Origin: Gammaproteobacteria bacterium UBA7310
Lineage (GTDB): Bacteria > Pseudomonadota > Gammaproteobacteria > Pseudomonadales > Ketobacteraceae
Direction of reading: 5' to 3'
Length of the DNA: 64,000 nt
Assembly: GCA_002471665.1 (NCBI GenBank)
Contig: DKQK01000007.1
Span: 1 to 64,000 of the forward strand
Positions 1 to 9,227 of the stretch are shown here, piece by piece. Each line of letters begins with the position of its first letter. The first letter of the stretch is position 1. Under the pieces are notes generated by a model. That model had not been told where the DNA came from. It worked only from the letters and a program-made list of their open reading frames with translations, and ran no database searches. The position numbers and the translations under genes were made by a program.

Positions 1-25
1 GTGGCGCGACTATGTCAGCAGAAGA

Positions 26-125
26 CTGGGAGAAAAAAGGATCTGAAACCCTCAGCGACAGGGATGTCGCTGTGGAGCCCCCAGGGATGGGTTCACGGCG
101 AGTTTCAGATCCGTTTTTCTCCCAG
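26..125. repeat. Nested palindromic element (three-way-junction type) downstream of hisH
   Basis: An outer inverted repeat of 24 bp per arm (26-49 with 102-125) has a single mismatch. It encloses a perfect 8-bp hairpin (54-73, stem CAGCGACA/TGTCGCTG, loop GGGA) and a weaker second hairpin around 77-94. Both inner loops contain the octamer CAGGGATG. The whole piece could fold as a cloverleaf-like cruciform or RNA. It lies after the hisH stop, in the space before the next gene of the minus-strand his cluster (probably hisA, outside the window). The plus-strand ORF that covers it has no coding support. It resembles the REP-like intergenic palindromes common in gammaproteobacteria, but no second copy was noticed in this window. 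A transcript-stabilising or attenuating role is possible. Confidence 0.75.
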
Positions 126-163
126 GCTGACAGCGCCAGGACCATTTCCACGAAGAAACAGCC

Positions 164-814
164 TTAAGCGGCGCCATCCCACTTCATAAAATTCTGCAAC
201 AACTGCAACCCGGATTTCTGGCTCTTCTCCGGGTGGAACTGGGCCGCAAACACATTATCGCGCCCCAGGGTCGCCACAAACGGCACACCATATTCACCAC
301 GGCCGGTCACCAGCGACGCGTCATCCACCGCCACATAGTAACTGTGCACAAAGTAAAAGCGCGCGTTATCGGGGATATCCCGCCACAACGGATGGGCACG
401 GACCTGCTGCACCTGGTTCCAACCCATGTGGGGCACTTTCAGTTTTTCACCGTTGGCATCCTTCAGGCTATCCCCAAAGAACTTCACCTCTCCGGGGAAC
501 AGATCCAGGCAATCCACACCGCCGTTTTCCTCACTGTGGCTCATCATGCTTTGCATGCCCACGCAAATACCCAGCAGGGGTTTGCTTTTGGCGGCTTCCC
601 GCACCACCTCATCCAATCCCAGGCGCCGGATTTCACCCACACAGTCGCGAATGGCGCCCACACCGGGGAACACCACGCGATCGGCAGACAGAATGGTGTC
701 CGCATCCGGCGTCACCAGCACCTGCGCTGCAGGCGCCACATGTTCCAGCGCTTTGGCGGCACTGTGCAGATTACCCATTCCGTAATCAATCACAGCAACG
801 GTTGATTTAGTCAT
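164..814 (-). CDS. hisH: Imidazole glycerol phosphate synthase, glutaminase subunit HisH
   Basis: A 216-residue class I glutamine amidotransferase. With HisF it makes imidazole glycerol phosphate and AICAR from PRFAR in histidine synthesis in the cytoplasm, HisH supplying ammonia from glutamine. The N-terminus (VAVIDYGMGNLHS) is typical of HisH. The nucleophile Cys lies in LLGICVGMQSM and the His-Pro-Glu of the triad in AAQFHPEKSQKSG near the C-terminus. Length matches the family. A GGAAG ribosome binding site precedes the ATG. It lies 46 bp downstream of hisB on the same strand, as in the usual hisB-hisH-hisA-hisF operon. hisA and hisF would lie beyond base 1. Confidence 0.96.
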   Translation of the reverse strand: MTKSTVAVIDYGMGNLHSAAKALEHVAPAAQVLVTPDADTILSADRVVFPGVGAIRDCVGEIRRLGLDEVVREAAKSKPLLGICVGMQSMMSHSEENGGVDCLDLFPGEVKFFGDSLKDANGEKLKVPHMGWNQVQQVRAHPLWRDIPDNARFYFVHSYYVAVDDASLVTGRGEYGVPFVATLGRDNVFAAQFHPEKSQKSGLQLLQNFMKWDGAA

Positions 815-860
815 ATTACTTCTTCCGACAGAATATACAGACGGGCGTATGGCACCGTGG

Positions 861-1454
861 CTATAACGTGCCTTTGGTGGACGGCATCACCCCGGCCATT
901 CGCTCATCCCGCTCCACCGCCATGCGCAGGGCACGGCCGAAGGCTTTGAACACAGTCTCGGCCTGGTGGTGGGCGTTCTTGCCTTTCAGGTTATCGATGT
1001 GCAGGGTGATCATGGCGTGGTTCACCAGCCCCTGAAAGAATTCACCGAACAGGTCCACGTCAAAGCCGCCGATCATGGCACGGGTATAGTCCACATCCAT
1101 CACCAGACCGGGGCGGCCGGACAGGTCTACCACCACCCGCGACAGAGCCTCGTCCAAAGGCACATAGGCGTGGCCATAGCGACGGATGCCTTTTTTGTCG
1201 CCCCAGGCCTTAGCCAGCGCCTGCCCCAACGTGATGCCGGTATCCTCCACCGTGTGGTGAGCGTCAATGTGAAGATCCCCTTGGGCCAGTATTTCAATGT
1301 CGATCAGCCCATGACGGGCCACCTGATCGATCATGTGCTCCAGAAACGGCACCCCGGTATCCAGTTTGCACTGGCCGGTGCCATCCAGGTTTACAGACAC
1401 GGTAATCTGGGTTTCCAGCGTATTGCGCTCAACGCGGGCCGTACGTTGCGACAT
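861..1454 (-). CDS. hisB: Imidazoleglycerol-phosphate dehydratase HisB (monofunctional)
   Basis: A 197-residue enzyme that dehydrates imidazole glycerol phosphate to imidazole acetol phosphate. The two metal-binding histidine motifs are intact: DAHHTVED in the first half and NAHHQAE in the second, with FLEHMIDQVARHG near the N-terminus. The phosphatase domain found in the bifunctional enterobacterial HisB is absent, so histidinol-phosphate phosphatase must be encoded elsewhere. It is the first his gene visible on this strand and is followed by hisH. The kinase gene upstream ends 60 bp away, so a his promoter would have to lie in that short gap or inside the kinase gene. Confidence 0.96.
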   Translation of the reverse strand: MSQRTARVERNTLETQITVSVNLDGTGQCKLDTGVPFLEHMIDQVARHGLIDIEILAQGDLHIDAHHTVEDTGITLGQALAKAWGDKKGIRRYGHAYVPLDEALSRVVVDLSGRPGLVMDVDYTRAMIGGFDVDLFGEFFQGLVNHAMITLHIDNLKGKNAHHQAETVFKAFGRALRMAVERDERMAGVMPSTKGTL

Positions 1455-1514
1455 GGGTACTCCACTGATGGATTGGGGAAAGCGGGGGATTATAACGCGA
1501 AGGCGGCGAAATTC

Positions 1515-4500
1515 CTAAGCCGATGGACGGTTTCCAAGGGCCTGGGCCTGCACTGGGTTGAGCCAGTGCTCCACCATCTTGTACAGAGTGTCCTTGCGCA
1601 GGGGTTTGGCCAGATAATCATCCATACCGGCGTCCAGGCACTTTTCCCGGTCCCCTTCCATGGCATTGGCGGTCACGGCTATGATGGGCAGCGGCTTGCC
1701 CTGCAGGTACTCACGGATGGCACGGGTAGACTCGTAGCCATCCATTACCGGCATCTGGCAATCCATAAACACCATCCCGTAGGGGTTCGTTTTCACCGCA
1801 TCCAGGGCCTGCTGGCCATCTTCGGCGATGTCACAGCTGAATCCCAGCTTACGCAGGTAACCACAGGCCACACGGCGATTCACCTCGTTATCATCCACCA
1901 CCAGCACCCGCGGCAAGGCCGACTGGATGGGTACGTTGGACTGCACCACCTGGACCATCTCTTCGCCCCGCCCCAACAGGCAATCCGCCAGTTGCCGCTG
2001 TGAGAACGGCACATACATATGGGGTAGCGGACGCTGCCCGTAGCGCTCCGTGGGCACTCTTAACTGTATGATTTTAGGGCCGTCTTTTTCATCCAGATAG
2101 GGGTTGAGCTTTTCCCAGAAACGGTCACTGATTTCCTGGGCGATGAATATCCAGCGGTAATTGCGGCGGTACAAAACCTCATCCAACTGGCGGATGATAC
2201 GGGATTCCTTGGGCTCCCAGTGAAAACCCAGCGCCCACTGCTGGCAGGCCATCTGCATCACCATCTGGGTAGCCGGCAGATCCCCGATCAGCAACACCGC
2301 AGCCTCCGGATATTGCTGCTGAAAATCATGGCGCATGCGAACCGACAGCGACGTCTGATTGGCAGGCACCTCCACCGGCAGTTCAAAGTAGAAGGAGGAA
2401 CCCACTCCCTTTATGGAGCGTACCCCGATGCTGCCGCCCATGGCCCTGAGCAACCCCTCACACAGGGCCAGCCCCAGGCCGGAGCCACCGAATTTACGGG
2501 TATTGGAGAGATCCTCCTGCACAAAGGGATGGAACAAGTCGCGCTGGCGCTCGGCGGCAATGCCCACCCCGGTGTCCTTGATCTCAACATAGAGCCGGTT
2601 TTCCGGCAGCAACTCCGCCCACAGCATGATGGAACCATGCTCGGTGAATTTCGCCGCATTGGACAACAGGCTGGTAAGCACCTGGCGCAGCTTGGTCACA
2701 TCCGTCACCACCCGCTGGGGCAGGCCGGCCTCCGCCACCATGCCCAGGTCAAGCCCGCGCCGATAGGCATCCACCGCCACCAGGCTCACCGCGGAATTGA
2801 ACAGGTCGTGTATGTTCACTTCTTCGTTATGGAATTGCATTTGCCCGCTTTCCAGGCGGGTGAAATCCATCACATCGTCCACCAATGCCAGCAGGTTGCG
2901 GCCGGAGCGTTTCGCCAACTCCAGCATCTGTTGCTGATCATCCCGCAGCCCGCTTTCATTGAACATATCCAACATACCCAGCATCCCGTTCATGGGGGTG
3001 CGGATCTCGTGGCTGACGATGGCCATGAAGCGGCTCTTGTTCTCGGCGGTTTTCACCGCCATGTCACGCGCCTCCTCCATCTCTTCCGACGCCTGCACGA
3101 TCTCATTGATGTCCACCACCACGCCGCGCAGACCCACGACGCTCAGGCCTTCAATTACCACACTCACCAGCGCCTTCACCCACACCCAATCGCCATCACC
3201 GTGGCGCACCTTGAACTCAATGTAGGTATCACTGCCTTCCTGGGTGGCATAGCGGAACGCTTCCAGCACCTGCTCATGATGATCAGGGTGAATATGCCGC
3301 CGCCAATACACCAGTTCCTGCTTCAACTGTTCGGAGCTGTACCCCAGGACATGTTTCACCTGGCCGGATATAAAGCTCACCTTGGGGGGATTCAGTTCCG
3401 CCTCCCACACCACACAATCAATGGAGTTGATGATGGACTGGTAACGCTCTTTCGAATCGTACAACTCGTCCAGATTCTTTTTCAGATTGCAGCGCATGTT
3501 GTCCAGGGAGGTGGCCAGCTGGGCCAGTTCATCGTTGGAACGCAGGCTGATCTGGCGATCCAGATTGCCGCGGGTAAGCTCCTCGGCCCAGGACGACAAA
3601 CGGGCAATAGGCGCTCCGATCTGGCGCGACATCACGTAGGCCACCACCCCAATCAGCAACGCCGCAATCAACCCGATCAGCACCGCCCGCTCGCGGATAA
3701 AGGCGATGTCTTTCAGCGCATCCTCGGCATCCCGCACCAGCACCAGGCTCCAACCGGTATCACGTATATATTTGAATTCCCTGGCCGGCATGTTCACCAA
3801 CAACAGCTCCTGCTTGCCGCGGCGGATATAGCGGTGACCGGGCCGGTTCAACAGCCGATCCAGCAGCATGGGATTGTCCACCACCCACCAACGCTTGCCG
3901 TACACCCGGGTCGAACCATCCACCCCCGAGGCGTCCTCATCGAACAGAATAAAATCCGGTGCCGCCAGCACATAGCCGTCGACGTCAATCAACACCGCGT
4001 AGCCGCTTTCCTCCTGCTCATCCGGCCCCACATTAATGGCGCTCACCTGCGACAGTAATTCACGCCAGTCCAGGCTCGCTTTCAACACCCCCACCAGCTT
4101 GTCCGGCTGGTACTTGCGGAAAATGGGCACCACGATACTGACCCCATACCCGCCCAACTCGGGATCCAATCGCAACGGCAGCAAGAACGGCTGGCGATCC
4201 TGCATAACCCGTTGAAACCAGGCGACCTGTTCCAGGGAAATGCCGATCAGATCGGAATCCCCGGCCGCCACCACCACACCATCCACATCCACCGCCACCA
4301 AGGTGTTGTAGACACCGTAGGCCCGCTGGTAATCAAACAGCATTTCCGACACCACCCCTTCGGGATCGCCGCGCTCCACCGCCTGCATCACATCCAGCGC
4401 CGCCCAGGAACGAATGTTTTCCTGGCTGAAACCAAAGGTACGGTCGATCTGGGACATGGCCAGCAACGACGTGGCCTGCAGCCGTTCGCCCACCTGATTG

Positions 4501-4637
4501 ATGATGGTTTCGCGGGATTTAAAATAGGCAAGAGTGCCGAAGACCATGATGGGCGCCAACGCTACAATCAACATGACGGCCAACAGCTTGTTTTGAATGG
4601 TGGGAGCGAGCCTGAAGCGCGCCTTGCGTCTATCCAT
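1515..4637 (-). CDS. Membrane hybrid sensor histidine kinase (dCACHE-HAMP-PAS-HisKA-HATPase-REC)
   Basis: A 1040-residue hybrid kinase. A first membrane helix (about 14-36) and a second (about 317-338) enclose a periplasmic sensor of about 280 residues that looks like a double CACHE domain (hits would be expected to small organic ligands). HAMP follows at about 340-392 and a PAS/PAC domain at about 400-515. HisKA has the phospho-acceptor His at about residue 543 (SHEIRTPMNGML). The ATPase domain carries NAAKF, DTGVGI and GGSGLGLAL. A pseudo-receiver-like stretch precedes a C-terminal receiver whose Asp is at about residue 959 (MDCQMPVMDG), with the conserved Lys in DDYLAKPL. No separate response regulator or Hpt gene is adjacent, so its output partner is unknown. 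It is divergent from mutY. Confidence 0.92.
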   Translation of the reverse strand: MDRRKARFRLAPTIQNKLLAVMLIVALAPIMVFGTLAYFKSRETIINQVGERLQATSLLAMSQIDRTFGFSQENIRSWAALDVMQAVERGDPEGVVSEMLFDYQRAYGVYNTLVAVDVDGVVVAAGDSDLIGISLEQVAWFQRVMQDRQPFLLPLRLDPELGGYGVSIVVPIFRKYQPDKLVGVLKASLDWRELLSQVSAINVGPDEQEESGYAVLIDVDGYVLAAPDFILFDEDASGVDGSTRVYGKRWWVVDNPMLLDRLLNRPGHRYIRRGKQELLLVNMPAREFKYIRDTGWSLVLVRDAEDALKDIAFIRERAVLIGLIAALLIGVVAYVMSRQIGAPIARLSSWAEELTRGNLDRQISLRSNDELAQLATSLDNMRCNLKKNLDELYDSKERYQSIINSIDCVVWEAELNPPKVSFISGQVKHVLGYSSEQLKQELVYWRRHIHPDHHEQVLEAFRYATQEGSDTYIEFKVRHGDGDWVWVKALVSVVIEGLSVVGLRGVVVDINEIVQASEEMEEARDMAVKTAENKSRFMAIVSHEIRTPMNGMLGMLDMFNESGLRDDQQQMLELAKRSGRNLLALVDDVMDFTRLESGQMQFHNEEVNIHDLFNSAVSLVAVDAYRRGLDLGMVAEAGLPQRVVTDVTKLRQVLTSLLSNAAKFTEHGSIMLWAELLPENRLYVEIKDTGVGIAAERQRDLFHPFVQEDLSNTRKFGGSGLGLALCEGLLRAMGGSIGVRSIKGVGSSFYFELPVEVPANQTSLSVRMRHDFQQQYPEAAVLLIGDLPATQMVMQMACQQWALGFHWEPKESRIIRQLDEVLYRRNYRWIFIAQEISDRFWEKLNPYLDEKDGPKIIQLRVPTERYGQRPLPHMYVPFSQRQLADCLLGRGEEMVQVVQSNVPIQSALPRVLVVDDNEVNRRVACGYLRKLGFSCDIAEDGQQALDAVKTNPYGMVFMDCQMPVMDGYESTRAIREYLQGKPLPIIAVTANAMEGDREKCLDAGMDDYLAKPLRKDTLYKMVEHWLNPVQAQALGNRPSA

Positions 4638-4826
4638 ACTTTACTTGTCAGGGAGCCTTGCTTCACAATCCATGGTCTTCGCCCGAGAGGCTGGGGCAGG
4701 TTCACTACTCCATAAGCAATCAGTATAGAGGACAAAAAGCGTATTTGCCCAAGAACAGTAAGGCTTTACTAACCTGTCGCTAAGCCCCTGAATTTATAAC
4801 CACAATCCGTCACAAAAAGTGCAAAT

Positions 4827-5903
4827 TTGAACTCAGATCTTATACAGAACGCAGACAGCTTGCGGGCCCGGGTGCTGGACTGGTATCACCAGTTCGGCCG
4901 CAAGGACCTGCCCTGGCAGCAGGACATCAGCCCCTACCGGGTATGGGTGTCCGAGATCATGCTGCAACAGACCCAGGTCAGCACGGTGATCCCCTATTTC
5001 GAACGCTTTATGGGCCGCTTTCCCACGCTGCAGGCGCTGGCTGAAAGCCCCCAGGATGAGGTGCTGCAGCACTGGTCCGGCCTCGGCTATTACGCCCGCG
5101 CCCGCAACCTGCACAAGTGTGCGCAAACCGTGTGGGCAGAACACGGCGGGGCGTTCCCCCGCTCGGTGGCTGAACTCAGCGAGCTGCCCGGTATTGGACG
5201 CTCCACCGCCGGCGCCATCGCCAGCATCAGCATGGGCATTGCCGCCCCCATTCTGGACGGTAACGTAAAACGGGTGCTGACCCGGCTGCACGCGGTGGCA
5301 GGCTGGCCCGGTGACAAAAAAGTCGCCGATCAACTCTGGCGCATCGCCGAACACTACACCCACCCCACCCACACCCGGGAGTACACCCAGGCCATGATGG
5401 ATCTGGGGGCCACCCTGTGCACCCGCAGCAAGCCCGCCTGCACCGTATGCCCCCTGGTGGATGGCTGCCGGGGCGCCGCCCAGGGCCAAGCCACCGACTA
5501 CCCCCATTCCAAACCGAAAAAAGACAAGCCGGTGCGCCAAACCTGGATGCTGATGCTACAACATAAGGAAGAACTGCTGCTGTACCGCCGCCCGGAACAG
5601 GGCATTTGGGGTGGCCTGTGGAGCTTTCCGGAGTATCCACATGCCGACGCGCTGCAGGATGCCCTGGCACTGAGCGGCACCAAGGTGCAGCATCAGGCCG
5701 CGCTGGCCCCCTTTCGCCATACCTTCTCCCACTACCACCTGGACATTCATCCCCAGCACGTGGTGCTGAACCGAAAACCCCGGGCAATCATGGAAGGCAC
5801 TGAGCAGGTCTGGTATAACGAGGGCCAGATAACCCAACTGGGGCTGGCCGCCCCCATCAAGAAGCTGATTCACAGTCTCCATCAAGCCGAACCTATCAAG
5901 TGA
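4827..5903 (+). CDS. mutY: A/G-specific adenine DNA glycosylase MutY
   Basis: A 358-residue base-excision repair enzyme that removes adenine mispaired with 8-oxoguanine. The catalytic Glu is in VSEIMLQQTQV, the helix-hairpin-helix in ELPGIGRSTAGAI and the catalytic Asp in PILDGNVKRVL. The iron-sulfur cluster ligands follow C-X6-C-X2-C-X5-C (CTRSKPACTVCPLVDGC). A Nudix-like C-terminal domain recognises 8-oxoG. The frame has no ATG near its start. The TTG at 4827 gives a normal N-terminus, but no clear ribosome binding site precedes it. A GTG in RVLDWY about 15 codons later is the main alternative. yggX follows at once, the usual mutY-yggX arrangement that pairs oxidative DNA repair with iron handling. 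Confidence 0.95.
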   Translation: MNSDLIQNADSLRARVLDWYHQFGRKDLPWQQDISPYRVWVSEIMLQQTQVSTVIPYFERFMGRFPTLQALAESPQDEVLQHWSGLGYYARARNLHKCAQTVWAEHGGAFPRSVAELSELPGIGRSTAGAIASISMGIAAPILDGNVKRVLTRLHAVAGWPGDKKVADQLWRIAEHYTHPTHTREYTQAMMDLGATLCTRSKPACTVCPLVDGCRGAAQGQATDYPHSKPKKDKPVRQTWMLMLQHKEELLLYRRPEQGIWGGLWSFPEYPHADALQDALALSGTKVQHQAALAPFRHTFSHYHLDIHPQHVVLNRKPRAIMEGTEQVWYNEGQITQLGLAAPIKKLIHSLHQAEPIK

Positions 5904-5911
5904 GTGACCCC

Positions 5912-6184
5912 ATGAGCAGAACGGTTTTTTGCCGCAAATACCAACAAGAGATGGAAGGCCTGGAGCGGGCGCCCTACCCCGGCCCCAAAGGTCAGGACAT
6001 TTATGAACATGTGTCGAAACAGGCCTGGCAGGAATGGCTGAAACACCAGACCATGCTGATCAATGAAAAGCACCTGAACATGTTGGAACCGGAAACCCAG
6101 ACCTTCCTGCAACAGGAATTTGACAAGTTCCTTGCCGGTGAAGAATACGAGCAGCCAGAGGGCTATGTGCCCCCAAGCGACTGA
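5912..6184 (+). CDS. yggX: Probable Fe(2+)-trafficking protein YggX
   Basis: A 90-residue cytoplasmic protein of the YggX family, linked in enterobacteria to protecting iron-sulfur clusters from oxidative damage. The N-terminus SRTVFCRKYQQEMEGL carries the conserved Cys, and PYPGPKGQDIY and FLQQEFDKFL are family hallmarks. The frame extends upstream to a GTG at 5900 that overlaps the mutY stop, but the ATG at 5912 matches the family N-terminus and is preferred. Translation is probably coupled to mutY. Confidence 0.95.
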   Translation: MSRTVFCRKYQQEMEGLERAPYPGPKGQDIYEHVSKQAWQEWLKHQTMLINEKHLNMLEPETQTFLQQEFDKFLAGEEYEQPEGYVPPSD

Positions 6185-6219
6185 TTCGGAAAAACTTTCC
6201 CAATTGGAATATTCAGGTA

Positions 6220-6248
6220 TTGACTCAAATGTCTTCAGCGGGTTTAAT
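6220..6248 (+). promoter_or_regulatory. Sigma-70-type promoter of tRNA-Phe
   Basis: TTGACT (6220-6225) and TTTAAT (6243-6248) are separated by exactly 17 bp. A GC-rich discriminator (AGCGCGC) follows, as is usual at stringently controlled stable-RNA promoters. Initiation at about 6255 would leave a leader of about 8 nt before the mature tRNA. Confidence 0.7.
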
Positions 6249-6262
6249 AGCGCGCTCTTGAC

Positions 6263-6338
6263 GCCCGGATAGCTCAGTCGGTAGAGCAGGGGATTGAAAA
6301 TCCCCGTGTCGGTGGTTCGATTCCGCCTCCGGGCACCA
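6263..6338 (+). tRNA. tRNA-Phe (anticodon GAA)
   Basis: A 76-base tRNA. The acceptor arm GCCCGGA pairs with TCCGGGC, followed by the discriminator A and an encoded CCA end. The D arm contains AGCTCAGTCGGTAGAGC, the anticodon loop is TTGAAAA with anticodon GAA, and the T arm has GGTTCGATTCC. It stands alone between a good promoter and a rho-independent terminator, so it is a single-tRNA transcription unit. Confidence 0.98.
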
Positions 6339-6380
6339 TATAAAGCCCAAGCCTACAGAATAGTTTTGGCACCTTACACA

Positions 6381-6407
6381 AAAGCCCGGTTAATTCCGGG
6401 CTTTTTC
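6381..6407 (+). terminator. Rho-independent terminator after tRNA-Phe
   Basis: The stem AAAGCCCGG (6381-6389) pairs with CCGGGCTTT (6396-6404), with loop TTAATT, and is followed by a T run. It ends the tRNA-Phe transcript about 45 bp after the tRNA. Confidence 0.9.
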
Positions 6408-6530
6408 GTTACTGGACTAAACCACACTCCTCCACGCTACCCTTCACAGACGCGGCACAGCACCGAAACCACCCCATAACTGATTGTTTATATTCACATA
6501 TCATAGCAATACACGGTGATCGTCAGCCCC

Positions 6531-7583
6531 TCAGCGCTTCTGAGCAGGCGTAACGCCGTTTTTTGATTGACCCGGCGATACGCCAAACCAGGTTTTGAAT
6601 GCCCGACTGAAGTGACTCACATCCTGATAGCCAAGCAGGAACGCCACTTCGTCGGAGGTGTGGCGGCTATCGGCCAAGTGCTGCAATGCCAGCTCCTTGC
6701 GCAGTTCTGTTAGTAAATGGCGATACGTTTCACCCTCATCGCCCAGACGGCGCTGCAGTGTCCGAGGCGTGACGGCAAGCAGCTCCGCCAACACGTTCTT
6801 GTGAGGCTCGCCGTAATACATGAGGATCTCAAGCAGAAAACGGCAGCGATCTGTCCAGCGTTCTTCACCGATCTCCTTACGCTTGACAGCCTCCATCAGT
6901 TGAATCCGGGAGACGCTGGCTTTACTGGGATGATGGCGCGTGGCACTGACATCACCTGCATCATTAACAAACAGGATCCGGGTGCGTGGTTGATTGAACG
7001 CGGGCGCAACACCCAGAACGGATTCATAGATCGTGGTATCCCCTGTTGTATCCGGATTGGCATGGGCCAGATCGATTGCAACCGGGGTTAGTTTACGCGC
7101 TTGTTTAACCAGGTCACACAGGGATGCCACAAAACCTTCGGTTTGATGGATGCTGATGCTGGCAGCGCAATTGGGCAGCACATGGAGGGCAACGTTTTGC
7201 GCTGTGGCAACCACTTCGATGCGGACCACTTCGGAACTGATGCAGAGGTAACGCGCCAGCATGCGGAAATAATCCAGCAGCGATAGGCGGGATTCCTGAA
7301 AAAAATAAGCAAGACGATTTTGTTGGCGGGATGAATAAGGCGATACCTTCAGCCCCAGATTGGGTTCATGCAACCACTGGGCGATAAGATTCAGATTACG
7401 GGCAACCTCATCAATGGGAACGCGAGCGCGTGCCTGGTAAACGGCAAGCTTCTGAATCTCTTCACCGTATTGCGCGAGCAACGATGCATAGTCCCCTCTG
7501 TTCTGCAGATACTGAATCAATGCATCCCCGTGGGATGCCAGGGTTTCAACTGAAACCGTATATTGCTTTCCCGCTTTTGTCAT
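6531..7583 (-). CDS. AraC-family transcriptional regulator
   Basis: A 350-residue regulator. The N-terminal two thirds look like the arabinose-binding-type domain (Arabinose_bd, PF12625) found in AraC proteins such as OruR and ArgR of pseudomonads. The C-terminal AraC double helix-turn-helix contains TPRTLQRRLGDEG and a second helix region DEVAFLLGYQDVSHFSRAFK, closing with WFGVSPGQ. The gene is divergent from the DUF1254 protein gene with a 207-bp shared control region (7584-7790), so it probably controls that gene, itself, or both. The ligand cannot be told from the sequence. Confidence 0.9.
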   Translation of the reverse strand: MTKAGKQYTVSVETLASHGDALIQYLQNRGDYASLLAQYGEEIQKLAVYQARARVPIDEVARNLNLIAQWLHEPNLGLKVSPYSSRQQNRLAYFFQESRLSLLDYFRMLARYLCISSEVVRIEVVATAQNVALHVLPNCAASISIHQTEGFVASLCDLVKQARKLTPVAIDLAHANPDTTGDTTIYESVLGVAPAFNQPRTRILFVNDAGDVSATRHHPSKASVSRIQLMEAVKRKEIGEERWTDRCRFLLEILMYYGEPHKNVLAELLAVTPRTLQRRLGDEGETYRHLLTELRKELALQHLADSRHTSDEVAFLLGYQDVSHFSRAFKTWFGVSPGQSKNGVTPAQKR

Positions 7584-7790
7584 CGTGATGTTTGACGCCT
7601 TGCTGCCACTGGATTGTCTGACTTATGGTAAAAACAGACATCACTATAACCCAGCCAAATGCTGATCTGGAATGCTAAAGGGCCTGATTCGGCCCCACAG
7701 AATTTGTCTCAAATTGGCATAAATCCGCCGCTACAAGATCGCTAGAATCCGGAGACGACAATCCAAATACACACCAACAAGAAAGGCTGG

Positions 7791-9227
7791 ATGATAACGA
7801 TGAAATGGCTTAACTACGTGATTTGCCAGGTACGCATGAACACAGTGCGCCCTGGCACGCGGTCACTTGCGTGTCTGCTGTTGGCGACACTGCCGTTGGT
7901 TTCCCAGGGGGCTTCAACTGCCGCCATCACAGCTGAAGGCTATGTCTATGGCTTTCCGCTGGTATTGATGGGGGAAACCATGCAGGGCCTGACCGGGGCC
8001 GAGCGTGTCTGTGGTTTGGGCACTGATCTGAATACCTTTGCCCATGTATTTGATCGCCCCGACGCCAGCTTCAAGGCGGTGGTGCGACCCAATGTGGATA
8101 CCCTCTATTCCTCGGCCATGCTGGATCTTGCGCAGGGTCCCTTGTTGCTGGATATGCCTGCCGTACCGGACCGCTATGTATTGATGGCCCTGCTGGATGC
8201 ATGGTCCAACAATTTTGCAGGGGTTGGAACCCAGAGCCATGGGGCAGGAGAAGGACACTATGTGATTGTCGGGCCCAATTGGGAAGGGTCGCTGCCGGAT
8301 GGCTACGAGCGCATTGATGCTCCCACGAATCTGGTGTGGATTGTCGGCCGCACTGAAGTGTGGGGAGAAGAGGATATTCCGCAGGTAAATGCCATTCAGA
8401 CCCAATATCGCTTAACGCCGTGGGCCCACGAATACCAATCATCGGGTATCGCAGGTTGCATACCCGCCTCAGAAAAAACACCACCGATTGATGTAGTGAA
8501 ATCACTCAGTACCCAGGAATTCTTTTCCCGCTTGTCTGACTTGATGATCCTCAATCCACCCCCAAAAGAAGACGCCGCGATGGTGAGAGCGCTTGGACAA
8601 ATTGGTGTGGGGCCAGAGGCGTATTCAACACAAAATTCATTGTCGTGGAGAAAAAGGCTGGCCATGGAAATCGGACGCCGCACTGCCCAGAGCAGTCTGG
8701 TATTCGCTACCCGGTTACTGGGTCTGACCGGGTGGGGGCCGGATCCGTCGCTGATTCCCCTGGGCGAGTATGGCCAGCGTTATCTGATCAGGGCTGTGGT
8801 GGCGCAGGTTGGATTTGGTGCCAACCGCGGGGAATATGCGGTGTACCAAAATGCCAGCCGTGATTCCAGGCATCGATTGCTGGGCGGGAAATCGGTTTAC
8901 ACGATGACTTTCCCCGCCGAGCAATTACCCCCGGTAAAGGCATTCTGGTCGCTCACTGCGTATGGCAGCGATGGATTCCTGCGTGACAACCCCGTCGCGG
9001 AACAACTGGGTGTGAGCTCTTATGCAGTGGGCAGCAACACGGGGCTGGAGCCGTCAGCGGATGGATCAATCACGATCTATATGGCTGCTGAACCGCCTGC
9101 TGGTGCGCCGCTTGCAAACTGGTTGCCCACGCCAGAGGGAAGATTTGAGGTGACCATCCGTTTGTACGATCCACGCGACGCAATCCTGAAGAGTGAATGG
9201 AAAACACCCCCCATCATTCGGCAGTGA
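7791..9227 (+). CDS. Secreted DUF1254/DUF1214 protein
   Basis: A 478-residue exported protein with DUF1254 in its first half (AEGYVYGFPLVLMGETM, VVRPNVDTLYSSAMLDL) and DUF1214 in its second half (FWSLTAYGSDGFL, SSYAVGSN). Tandem DUF1254-DUF1214 proteins are common in marine bacteria, and their biochemical role is not established. An export signal follows a longer N-terminal region (hydrophobic stretch SLACLLLATLPLVSQGAS, about residues 25-42), so a start at the second or third ATG (MKWLNYV or MNTVRPG) would give a more normal signal peptide. The ATG at 7791 has GAAAGG upstream. It is probably controlled by the divergent AraC regulator. Its stop codon abuts the stop of the next, convergent gene. 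Confidence 0.85.
   Translation: MITMKWLNYVICQVRMNTVRPGTRSLACLLLATLPLVSQGASTAAITAEGYVYGFPLVLMGETMQGLTGAERVCGLGTDLNTFAHVFDRPDASFKAVVRPNVDTLYSSAMLDLAQGPLLLDMPAVPDRYVLMALLDAWSNNFAGVGTQSHGAGEGHYVIVGPNWEGSLPDGYERIDAPTNLVWIVGRTEVWGEEDIPQVNAIQTQYRLTPWAHEYQSSGIAGCIPASEKTPPIDVVKSLSTQEFFSRLSDLMILNPPPKEDAAMVRALGQIGVGPEAYSTQNSLSWRKRLAMEIGRRTAQSSLVFATRLLGLTGWGPDPSLIPLGEYGQRYLIRAVVAQVGFGANRGEYAVYQNASRDSRHRLLGGKSVYTMTFPAEQLPPVKAFWSLTAYGSDGFLRDNPVAEQLGVSSYAVGSNTGLEPSADGSITIYMAAEPPAGAPLANWLPTPEGRFEVTIRLYDPRDAILKSEWKTPPIIRQ

Noticed and set aside
1..189. Plus-strand frame of 62 codons at the left edge
   Set aside because: It runs across the nested palindrome and into the antisense of hisH, has no ribosome binding site and shows no recognisable protein.
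233..2003. Plus-strand frames opposite hisH and hisB
   Set aside because: The opposite strand encodes proteins with intact histidine-synthesis motifs; these frames have shadow-type composition.
2220..4058. 612-codon plus-strand frame
   Set aside because: It is antisense to the hybrid kinase and rich in His and Gln, the mark of a shadow frame opposite a GC-rich gene.
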